Assembly (NCBI GenBank): GCA_949357655.1
Contig: CASHTG010000001.1
Location: forward strand, 1,612,001-1,676,000
Length of the DNA stretch: 64,000 nt
Origin: Parascedosporium putredinis
Taxonomy: Eukaryota > Ascomycota > Sordariomycetes > Microascales > Microascaceae
Reading direction: 5' to 3'
The notes under the pieces were generated by a model. That model searched no databases. It saw only the letters and a program-made list of their open reading frames with translations, and had not been told where the DNA came from. Positions within the stretch are counted from its first letter, which is position 1, and each line of letters starts with the position of its first letter. Shown here piece by piece: positions 12,054-22,383 of this stretch. The position numbers and the translations under genes were made by a program.

Positions 12054-15000
12054 CTAGCCGTCCTTGACTTCAACCACCATTGCAACCGGAATCTCTTCCG
12101 GGGATTGCAACGTGGTTGACGCCTTTGGGGGCATCAATGCAAGCTCGAGATCGTCTTCCGCCAGGGCTGTCGGAAACCTAGGTTCGTCACCCTTGACGTC
12201 TTCATCTGCGCCGCCCACGCCGGTAAGGACCGAGAATGCTTCCTCCAAACTCGCCATTCGGGGCGTCTGGGCCGGAATATCGCGCGGAGATGCATCTTCA
12301 TCACAGTCTAGCACCGTCTTCGGGGCTGGCATTGGGGACGCCGCTGTCGCCGTCATCCCCGTTGCCGCCCTCGTCATCATCCACTGAGATGACCACCGGA
12401 GCGTCTATGCCGTGATCTTCAGATGTCTCTCCCGGTTCTGTTGGACCCGCTGATTCCGCCCCAGACTCCACCGGTGCCTTGCGCACCGACGTCGTCGTGG
12501 CCTCGCTCTCCCTGTCCCAACTGGCTTGGCCTTCGGGTTCTGTAATCCCCGTCGCCTTTGCCCTCTCCACCTCGCCCACGGGAGCAATGGCCTGATCCAG
12601 ACAGCCAACATTTTCGGTTGGCTCTGCTTCCGTTTCCTGACCCGTCGGCTTGGAAGACTCTACTCTTGCAGATACGCTCCTCTCTCGGGATACCGCCTGG
12701 CGTGCCTCGGCTTGAATCGGCGTTGTAAACACAACAGATCCTCGTCCGTCACAAGATTCACCCTCTTCCACTTCGCGCCTACTCGTTTCCGCCACTTCTT
12801 GCTCCTCCCCGTCATCAACCTCGTCCCGGGCCCCGGATATCGTCCTGCGTGAGCCAGCCGAAGAGCTCCCTTCTCCTTCCTCCTTTTGCGGCAACTCGCC
12901 TTGCTGGTTCTTCTCAGTTCCTGTCGGTAAGACATCGTTGCTGTACGAAGTCCTCTGCGCCGAGAGACTGCGGGAATCATCGCGATAGGCCCTGTGCATG
13001 GCGTACTGCCCAAAGTTACTTGGCAAGGGGCTTGGTGGTGACCTGCCGCGAGGTGAGTAGGCGCAGGGCGTCTCGTAGCCCACGTAGCCCACGTCGGCAG
13101 GGTTCATAAAGCTAGTATACGTCCACCGGTCCGAGGGAGATACGGCCCGGATCTCGGGCATGCCGCCCACCAACCCTCCCCCAGATGCATAAGCAAACGA
13201 CTTCTCCGAATAGTCTCCAAACTCAGGGGCGACCGCGCGGCATGCCGCGACATGCCGTCCGATAGGCCCGAGGGGAATAGGCAGAGGAGCGATGTTGCTT
13301 GGAGTCTCATACGGGGGTCTTCGCTGAGGCAAATCTCGACGAGCCGTCGGTACCATGGGGGACGTCCGCGTCCGGTCCGAGGACCAGCCTCGGACCGTAC
13401 TTTTCAGGTTCATCGTCCTCCATGGCAAGGGCCCAGAGCACCATGCCCAGCTGGTACAAATCCGACTTGACTCCAATGTACATCGATATCCCCTGGCTGC
13501 TTTTGAGGAGCGGCCGTGCTTCTGGGGGCTCCCATCCGACTGGGCAGCCTCGTCGGTTGATATCAATAATCTTGGCATCGCCCATGCTGTCGACCACAAT
13601 ATTCGACAGTGTGAAGTCACCTTGAACAAACCCGGACTCGTGGACATCGGCTAGCCCCTGCACCACTTGTTTTGCCCAAGTCGCGCGGGTTGCAAAAGGG
13701 AGCCTCGCAAGCCCTTGGTCGTTTCCGGGTCGATGGTCATATAGAATATCCATGAGTGGTCCGCGTTCTGCGTAGCTGATGAGCAACCCCTTGACGTGCT
13801 CATCCGCATTGTCTACGACAACGCCAAAAAGGTTATGACGCTGCTGGAATATTGGAGGGAATACAGCGCATTGATCTCGTAGATGAACTCGTTGATCGTG
13901 TCGGGTCCCGGAATTTCTTTTTATGAGCACTTGTCCGCCGACTTGGACTTTGTAGACAAACCCTGACATGTGCGAGTCGAAAACAATGTCTCGTTCTCGG
14001 ATCCTGTGGCACCGGAGGTGCTGCACCTCGCGCACGGCAGGATACGTGATAAGCTCCTACAACTTTCGGTCAGCTCTTGCCCAGGCGGGAGGCATATATA
14101 TATACGCTTGCAGTGGCTACTATCTTAGACGACCCCCGGATCCATCTCCGTCGAGCCCACACGAGAACGGGAGAATGCGGGTTAAGAAAGGAGAGAGACA
14201 CAAACATTCATATCTTCCGCAACATGCACGTGAAGTCGGCCATCAGTGGTCTGGAGTTTCAAATTCGTCACTGTGTCGTAAAAGCGGATAGCGCTGAGGC
14301 TGTCGCGAATGGCCTCGTAGACCCTAGCGCTCTTATCTCGCTGAAACTTGGTCTTCATCAACTCCATCTCGAGGGAGTCCTCGGGCGCCTTTCGGTAATC
14401 TAAAGACACGGTTACGCGCCGCCAGACATCTTCGGTCTCGTGCTGCTCGCGGTAGGTGACGAAAAACTTTTCTCGATTTGACTTGTCTCGGAAATGCATG
14501 CTCAGGTTCAGTATCCAAGTCGTCTCAAGCTCCTCCTGGATATGGGACGTCGTGACAGATATCGCGTCTTCCTGGGGCCAGGGATCCCTAGTTTTCTCGT
14601 CATTGTAAGAGGCGTTATCGAGGTCTAGGTTGAAATCATTCTGGCTCTCTACTTCGGCATCCAGACGACAAAAGTCTACGCTGCTCTCGTTCTGCCAGTC
14701 AGAGTCGTCAGGGTCGACGGACGGAGCGGCCACGTCTTGCGATGAAAAACACGGCGTCTCTAGAAAGTCCGGCGCGCTCGATCGCGGCAGCGTTTCTGTT
14801 GTGGTGAGCCTTGACGTGGTGCGCGTGAGCACGGCGCGCCTATCAACGGAGACGGCCCTTCTCTCCGCGGGAGTGGGTTCTACGGGCGCTAAATTAGTGC
14901 GCTTTTCGGATTGTTGCCTTTTAAAGGTTTGCATCCTGGGTAAGCCTGGCACCACTTTCCTCGATACCCGCCGGATGAGGCCGCCTTTCTGGGAGCCTTC

Positions 15001-15146
15001 TTCGTCGCTGGAGTCCTGGCTTTTGAGAGACTTTTTAGGCCTGACTCATCTGTGGATGTGCTATTACTGGAGCCAAAGAGCAGTCGACGGAAGAAACTAG
15101 TAGTCCCCGGCATCGGGACGGGGATCTGGGCGTCGGCTTGGGCCAT
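12054..15146 (-). CDS. fungal protein kinase-like protein, divergent catalytic motifs
   Basis: Large cytoplasmic or nuclear protein with a basic, Ser/Asp-rich N-terminus (DSSDEEGSQKGG, then AERRAVSVDRR), a conserved fungal region (about WILNLSMHFRDKSNREKFF), a kinase-like domain and a long acidic disordered tail. Kinase features: a VAIK-like Lys in VLIKEIPG, an alpha-C Glu in YEINAL, the hinge GLLISYAERGPL, a catalytic-loop equivalent QGDFTLSNIVV in place of HRDxKxxN, IIDINRRG in place of DFG, and WEPPE in place of APE. One intron, 14057-14205. Indels: GGCC 15038-15041, A-run 13918-13922 (one too many), about 13850, ggggg 13357-13361 (one short), about 13270, and one somewhere in 12305-12360. 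If the last is not real, the protein ends at 12301. I do not know its substrate. Confidence 0.75.
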
Positions 15147-18100
15147 GTTGACTCTAGGGGTGACGTGATATCAGGGTGCGCGGATCAAAGCTGATCCCAC
15201 TGATGGGCCGTGGAGTAGAGATGTGGTGGGGGATGTGTAAGAGACGAGGGGTCCTGACGTGTAGGACCTCAAGATAACACCCCAAACCTCACAAAGGTCG
15301 GTGGCCAGAGGAGAAGTGTGGTGAAGTGCTTGGAGATGAAGCAAAGAAGCTGGGGAGGTGCGGGCGTCTCCAGTTTTCCGGTTCCACTTTCTTTTGGTAC
15401 AAGAAGAGCAATCACAATCGCCCGGTTGTGCGAGCGGAACGTGTCGGACAGTTACACAGCGCGTGAAGAGCCTCCAAGGTTGGTCAAATATGTGGGGATT
15501 GGCGAACAGAAACGCGTGGGCGTGGCTTTTGGAGCGCCGAAGCTGAGTGTGTTGGAGAGTTTTGGTGGAGGGCAACTTGCATGTTAAGCTGCGCAATGTT
15601 GCAGAGGCAAGGGTGGTCTTCGACTGGACACACTGGTAGGTTTTTTTTTTCGTTTTATTGCGAGGGGGCGTGGTGTGGTGACCGTCGCAAGAAAGAAAGC
15701 CTCAGGCGTATTATCTTGTTCACGTCAAAGAGGTTCGAGAGTTCTGTGGTCTTGGTGCCGCGAGACGTTGACTGCTTTCGTTCCAGAGAGCAGACAGGTG
15801 GGCGGCAGCTTGAAAGATCAACAGAGTACGGGGAGGGAAGAGGAGGGTTTAGAAAAAAAGAATTAACAATAAAAAGGAACAAGAGGGGGAAAAGAAGGCT
15901 TCAAAAGCTTGGAAAGGGAGGGGGTGTGAGATGAGATATGCCGGTGTATGGATTGCGGCCTTCCGGCTTGTGCGCGAGTATGACTACTTTATAGATGTGG
16001 AAAAGATGCTAAAAGGAAGTAAGAGGGATGAGTCGGCCAATGGAGCACTTCATATCACTCTGAGACTTTGCAACTAGCAAGGCAGCCGGGCAGGTGTGAC
16101 AGTGTGGAGGAAGGGCTGGAAGGGCTTTGAGTGTTGGGAGCGGAGCGGATGGTTGCGTCTTGTGCGAGGCGCTTCAAGAAAACGGCAGCGTGGGCATGGG
16201 CATGAGAAAGAGCATGATAAGGTGAAAAAGGGTTTCGGAATCTTGGAACCACGGGGGCGCAGAAAAGGGCTGGACGAAGAAGGGTTGGCTGGGTTGGCTG
16301 CTTTTTGCCGTTTTCTGAGTGGGCGAGGGAGATCAATGGATGAGCGAAAGATGTGCTATTTGCGCCCAATCGCGCGCCTCATCTTGATCAAGAGGGAGGG
16401 CTCGGGCTAGTCTTGGCCTAGGTCGGGGGACTATGATGTTACGATGGGCCAAGGTGGGCGATGCGGGCTCTGAATTGAGAAAAATATGGGAAGATGAACA
16501 GGCCAGAGGTCTCCTCGAGGGATTAAGGGGAGTGGGAGATGGCGAGATGGCCGGCCGGGTGGTGGTGGAGTGGGTATAAGCTGGACAAAAGATGGGCCCC
16601 TCAGCTTGTAGTCGGGTGTAGATTGGGGCGAGGACGAGCAACTTGCACCGCGGTAAACAAAAAGGACACGGCCAATCTCGCCTTGGATTGGGAGATGTCG
16701 GAGAAGTTTCTGAGGGAGCCACAGAGATGCAAGTTGTGGGAAGGTACGAAGAGTCTGGGGTCACGAGCAATCGGGGGAGAAGACGACCACTTCGTACTTT
16801 CTTTTCGGGGTCCTTTGCTGTGGGCAAAGGGGGCTTTCGTCGTCCCCCGGCCTCGTCGCTTCCTTTTTCGACCCTTTGTTCTCCGCCGCTTTGTGTCCAC
16901 GGGCGGCGCAAGAGGTGTATGTGGGGGTGAGGTCAATGAAGCCAGGTATCAGGGGTGTGATTTGGCGAGCAGGGAATCGTCACACAGAGTGGCCCAAAAA
17001 TGGGGAAGGGGTAAAGGATCCTTGAATGGAAAGCGAGGGGGAAGAAGAAAAAAACAAAAGAAAAGAAAAAGGTTGGTTGATGAGTTGTCAAATCCAAGCT
17101 TCCTCCCGGTCGAGCTGCAGGCCGCAGGAGTGTGCGTGCTGTGCGTGCGGTGGACTGTACTTGTAGTGTAGTGTAGTGTAGCGTACGATGTACGATGTAT
17201 GATGGATGTATTAGCAAGGTCTCATGCGCCAGGCAGGAGCAGTGTTGAGAGTCCGAGATACTTCAATTGCACAAATCTCCTAGCGCAACCCACCACCATG
17301 TGAGACTCATTGAAAGCCTCAGCCCAACCCACTCACCGTCACCCTGTTCACCCCAAGCTTTATAATAAAGCCATGAGGACACTCTTTCCACACATCGAAT
17401 CAACAACGAAACTGATGGGGGCAAGGTACTTGATATCCATCGGAGGAGGACCCTCGCCGCCATGTGTTGCCCCTCACTCGTACAGCGTGGGAGCGCCGAA
17501 GCATGGGAGGCATTGTCGAGTTCCTGACCAGTCCGAGCATACTCACCTGCAAGCCCATCACAAGGGCAAGTCACCCCACGAGTATATGCCCAACCGGCGG
17601 TCCTCCTTGCTCAGCATGGCAAAGGACCTCTCCCCGATGAGGTTAAAAATCTCTCAAAATAGAGGCTGATGGGTGCTGCGGGAGGTCACAACAGTGACGT
17701 GAAAGCGTCGGAACTGTGTCTGTCGCTTCTTGCCGCCCGCGCCCGCACCCAGGCCCGCGCCCGCCCACGGGGTCTACTCCATATTGTATTGTCCTGGCCG
17801 TCACCAGTCGCGATTCTTCAGGTTTAGCCATGGAGCAAGTTCCGGGAAAGGACGAGTCACAAACATCTTCGACGCAACTGGTGACGATGTGTGATGCCGT
17901 CCTCCCTATCCGCCATCAATTGATCCTCGCCGATGCACTTCAAAGGCATGCCCCTCCATCATTTGTGCCCCCGCGGCGTCAAAGTTCGACATAACATTGC
18001 CACCGTTTGGTAGACAAGGACGAAGTGCAAGTGATGGGGTTAAGCTGTGCTCCCTCCGTGGATGAATGCAGTCATTCTGCCTCTTGTGTAGCCATGGCTT

Positions 18101-18705
18101 TTGCTTTTATGAAAGTTGGTTGATTCATCTTTCCCGGCTCATATTTCCGCATTCTGTAACCGTTCATCAAATGCCGACAACAGCGGGAGAGAGAGAAGGA
18201 GAGAGAGAGAGATACAGAGAAACCCAACCAAGGTCGGACCTCGGGTCGAAATGAGAGGCCTCTTCGTTTCTTTACTTCTTATCACGGGGTGCCATCACCG
18301 AAACCCCTCGAGCCGTTCCAAGGTCGCACGGCGTACCGTGTTATTAGCCTTGGAATTAGGGTTTCTCGGTCACTCTAGGTCACGAACCATCGCTTGTACG
18401 AAGCAGCATGGACATCAACAATCTACATCTATGGATGTATCAACGGTGCCCCAATTTTTATTTTTATTTTTTGGGACGGCGAGCGGCTAGAGCGGGAGCT
18501 AACGGCGTCAAGACTCAGGAACCCCAAGCCACCCCACATCCCCCTCTCCCTTTCTCCAGCGCTCAGGTTGACCTCGGCCATCAACCCAAGAAAAACTCCT
18601 CAATCACGATCAGAGCGGTTTCATAGTGTCGCATTATCGAGAATCTTCCAACGTCCGCCAGCTCAGACGAAGAGGCAGATCGATAGCAATATTTGTGGTA
18701 AGGGC

Positions 18706-18715
18706 TACCGAGGTA
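18706..18715. repeat. TACCGAGGTA dispersed motif, copy 3
   Basis: Exact ten-base copy in the gene-poor stretch between the kinase-like gene and lon; followed by GATCT. Confidence 0.7.
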
Positions 18716-19617
18716 GATCTGGCCGAAGTCCTGCGCTCTCCCTTCATCTCCCTTGAAGTACGAAGTATTCTTAGGGGTCTGGCTGTCTAGCCCGGGCTCA
18801 ATGATACGTGCGGACCGCCACCGCCACCACCCTGGCCCGACTTTCCCGCTTCCATCACCGCCTTTTACACCGTAAGAATCCAAGCCAAACAAGGCTCCAC
18901 TCAGTCAATAGGGGCCTAGATCAGGGCATATTAGTCTCGATTCAGTCCGAAACAGAAACCCTCGTGGCCCAACTACCCGTTTGAGCTTAACGGCAGATCG
19001 GCAAAGCTCTTCCCCCTTCTCTCTCTTCCGGGGGACGAAGGGAGACCCGACCCTTCAACTTTGTGTAGTGTAAACTCGAGGTGGAGCTAGGCCCGGACGT
19101 CTCCACCGAAAAATGATGCTTTTCATCGAGGCTTGCTAGATCTTTCCGGCATCCTTCTACGGTTTCCTCCTTGTCTTTCGTGATTGTTCGGGATTGCAGA
19201 TGGCATTCCCCGCCAGACACTAGAGGGGCTATGAGTTCAGTATGTTCAAAGGCGGCGTGTCTCCGAGGTCGGCATCCCCTGTGGCCAAAGTCCCCAATAG
19301 GCCCGGACCAGGCACCCATTGTCCAATTTCTGCCCAACCAGACGACAATCTCCCCTTTGAAACCCAGTGTTGTCTGTTGCTGGCCTCCCGAAAACGTCAA
19401 CCATATCCCTGCCTGAGTCCCAAGGTCTCGGTTCTGGAAAAGAAACGACAAGGGATACGAAGGGTTTGCCTGGCACCCTCCCTCCTATCGGGAATACGGC
19501 CAACCACGCTATGATTCTCCAATGTCTGCCCCTTTCAAGACCATCAATTTCTACCGATACACTTGAGGTAGACCCTTCAACCTCAATGAGCGCCACAGCT
19601 TCCAAGACCCTATAGTA

Positions 19618-19627
19618 TACCGAGGTA
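19618..19627. repeat. TACCGAGGTA dispersed motif, copy 4
   Basis: Exact ten-base copy about 900 bases from copy 3 and in the same orientation; followed by GAGATGG. Confidence 0.7.
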
Positions 19628-20125
19628 GAGATGGATGTTTCCCCATGCAAGCCACCTCCACGGGGAAGGGACAAGAAATGGAATTCGCTCGCACTCAGCT
19701 CTCTGACTCCAACCCTCTCGAATCTCGAACATAGATGCATCATTCTCAAGTTGTGCAAAGGGAGATATTCCCCAGACTCTTTTGATGCACGCCCTCCCCA
19801 CCCAGTTGATTGATCCTTCACTCTCCCAGAGGTATATCCAAGTAAAGTGCTCATTCTTCACTTGGGTTCCCTTTAGGCATGAGCACAGGAGGCTAGTGCA
19901 GGTGAGGGCCCCATTCCCTTCTACTGGTTTGCCATCCATTGATGCCTCACCTCCTAGCAGGTCAATTGATCAATCAATCTTCGGTTCGACAATTGCGGCC
20001 GCCCCAGCCAGCCAATTGACTGGTCGAGGGTGGTGGAGTGCAGAGGTCAATCTGAACCCAAGTTCCCCGAAATCCTACCCTGAGGGGCTCGGAGATGACT
20101 AGCCACCTGGCATGAAGCTTCTTTT

Positions 20126-20128
<3 letters not shown>

Positions 20129-20154
<26 letters not shown>
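20129..20154. repeat. (CT)13 microsatellite
   Basis: Thirteen perfect CT units in gene-poor DNA. Confidence 0.95.
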
Positions 20155-20156
<2 letters not shown>

Positions 20157-20931
20157 GAATTGGAAATGGAAAGGGTTGCGCGCCAGGTCACTGGAGGGAG
20201 GGTTGATGCCACAGTCCAACCCGGATGTCCTATTGGGGCACTTATGACCTGTCCCTGTCCTGAGAGCTTCGTCCAGTCGGCTGATTTTCGCGAATACGTT
20301 TTCCCCCATCACGCAACATGACGAGGCCGGTGATGATAAGGGAAATGATACACGCTTGTGTAATATCATATGTCGAGTGTTGTCAATCCCCTCCCAAATA
20401 GTTGCGGTAAATATCGGCCTCATTTCCCAATCATGTCCTTTCAATCTTGGAGCGTCGCGATAATAGATCAATCCATCAATTTCATCCCTGACTCCTGCCG
20501 CGGAAGGCGCTATTTTGTTGCATCCAGCATCTACACTAGTAAGCTCCCCGGTGGCCTGTAAGAACGAACGTGGCAGGGTGGATTTTCCCGCTCTAGGCTT
20601 GTGGGATGCGAAAACAGTGTGCAACAAGGAGCCTGGCGGATTGGTAGTGGACCACTTGAGGAGAGAGTTTGTTCTCCAGCAACGCCGGGGCAGGGGGAGG
20701 GAGAGAGGACGCAAGGAGAGAGGGCGGGGGAAGCAAAGGAAGACATCCGAATCGGGCCCTGCAGTCACCAATCCCAAGACCCCACGTCAGCGATGGATGT
20801 TGAGCCCCGGATTGTCACTCAATTCGCAACCGATTTCCTAGATTGGTAAATGCATCATCCATGGGGATGCAATGGAATCCCTTCCCCGATAATAATGCCT
20901 AGGATGTCTGGATGTGTAGGAATCGAGTAAT

Positions 20932-20966
20932 ACACACGCACACACACACACACACGCGCGCACACG
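20932..20966. repeat. AC/GC-rich dinucleotide tract
   Basis: AC dinucleotide repeats interrupted by GC units; an imperfect microsatellite with alternating purine-pyrimidine sequence. Confidence 0.85.
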
Positions 20967-22383
20967 CGAGGAACATGGTCAAATCTCGGAATGAAAAGAA
21001 AATCTGAAAAGAAGTCGGCTCGACAAAGCCCAGCCCTGCGGCTTGGAACGATTGGGCAGAAAGAGACGTCAATTTACACGGAATGGCTGTCATCGCCGTG
21101 TGGCCTCCACGGCGCCTCGCGCCCTCTGCGCCCCTCTCTCTCGTTGATTTTGTAAATTTTCATCTTTTTCCTATTTTTCCTTTTTTTCAATCCTATCTAT
21201 TACCTCATATACACGACATGGACACTATGCACGCAGCTCTTGGGCACCAATTATGCTCGTAAAGTGCCTTTTTTCATCTTCTTCTTTTTCTTCGAGCCAG
21301 GCCCGGGCTGGGGGACGTTTCGAGCCCATAGGCAGAACGGCAATCCGCAGGCTCGTTCAACGAGGCGCCGAGGAACCGAGAAGGAGTGGGGCGTGAGACA
21401 TGGGCAGGAAGCAAGCAAGCCTCACCTCACAGCTGCGCGGAAAACATGAACATCTGGGCATTTTCGGGTCCTTGCATCATCCTGGGCCCTGCCCTCACGT
21501 TCGCAGGATGCCATGCCAATGTCGCGGCGTTTATCCCCCTCTCTTCTTTCATTTGTCTGCCAGCACCCCCTTTCTTTCTACATTGGATAACATCAAAGTA
21601 GACGCCGGGCTGGAGCCAGACATCTCGGCCAAACATCTCGGCCATCTAAATGCTAGTGTTTGATGCCATAGGAATGTGAAGGTATGGCATGCGCCGGAAT
21701 TCCGGAGGAATCCAAGAGAGTAAAACAAATCTAATGCTCATCGCGTCATCTACCAAAGTATTCTGTATTGTACAAAGTGTTTTTGCTCACTTCACCATCC
21801 CGCCCTTCTTCCCCGTGCCCACCTGAGCCTCATCCCATCCTCTGGATGGCATGATTCGTTATAGTATACAAAATACATAACGGCGATTGGGAGTGAGGTA
21901 TTATCTGCCAGATTGCAAAGAGATATGGGGTTTCAAAAGAAAAGAAAAGAAAAAGAGGAAAGAAAGAAAAATGACGACGAAGAATGGAGATGAATATGTA
22001 AGGTTGTGGCTGGATGAGCGACCTTGATCCGTCGCGGCCCCTCCTGCCGCTCGCTTTACCGCCAGAGTGATGAATGACGGGGAGTGCTCACGTCTACTTC
22101 GTATATGGGAAGGAGACAAGGTCTTGGTGAACGCCGATGCCCCAGTATGATCTAAATTCCCCTGCCAGCCGATGGCCCTCTGATGTTCGACAAGAATGGA
22201 GATTTTGAGCCAGTCCTTGCGGATGCTGATGACGGCATCCCCAGCGGGGATAGGCGACGAAGGGATAGAAGAAGGGAAAAGGGAGGAAATAAATGCACAA
22301 CGCTGTCTACCGTACCCAGATGTAGTGAAGAAAACAAAATGCCGAGATGCAACCCCGAGATAGGGGAAAGGGGGAGTGGCATC

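Larger units (their letters stand above)
15147..22383. other. 7.2 kb gene-poor region
   Basis: No supported gene. It holds TACCGAGGTA at 18706-18715 and 19618-19627, a (CT)13 tract at 20129-20154, an AC-rich tract around 20932-20966, and GTAGT/ACGAT short tandem units near 17160-17210. Two long minus-strand open frames (19246-19854, 19974-20777) lack any recognisable domain and cross the CT microsatellite, so I do not call them. The left end is the kinase-like gene promoter and the right end the lon 3' flank. Confidence 0.45.

Noticed and set aside
16333..17171. Open frames of 192 and 210 codons on opposite strands
   Set aside because: They overlap each other, have biased Arg/Gly/Trp or Pro/Ser composition with no domain, and lie in the gene-poor stretch.
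19246..20777. Two consecutive long minus-strand open frames (202 and 267 codons)
   Set aside because: No recognisable domain or hydrophobic pattern, and the second crosses the (CT)13 microsatellite as a Glu/Arg run. Frames this long can occur by chance in moderately GC-rich DNA.
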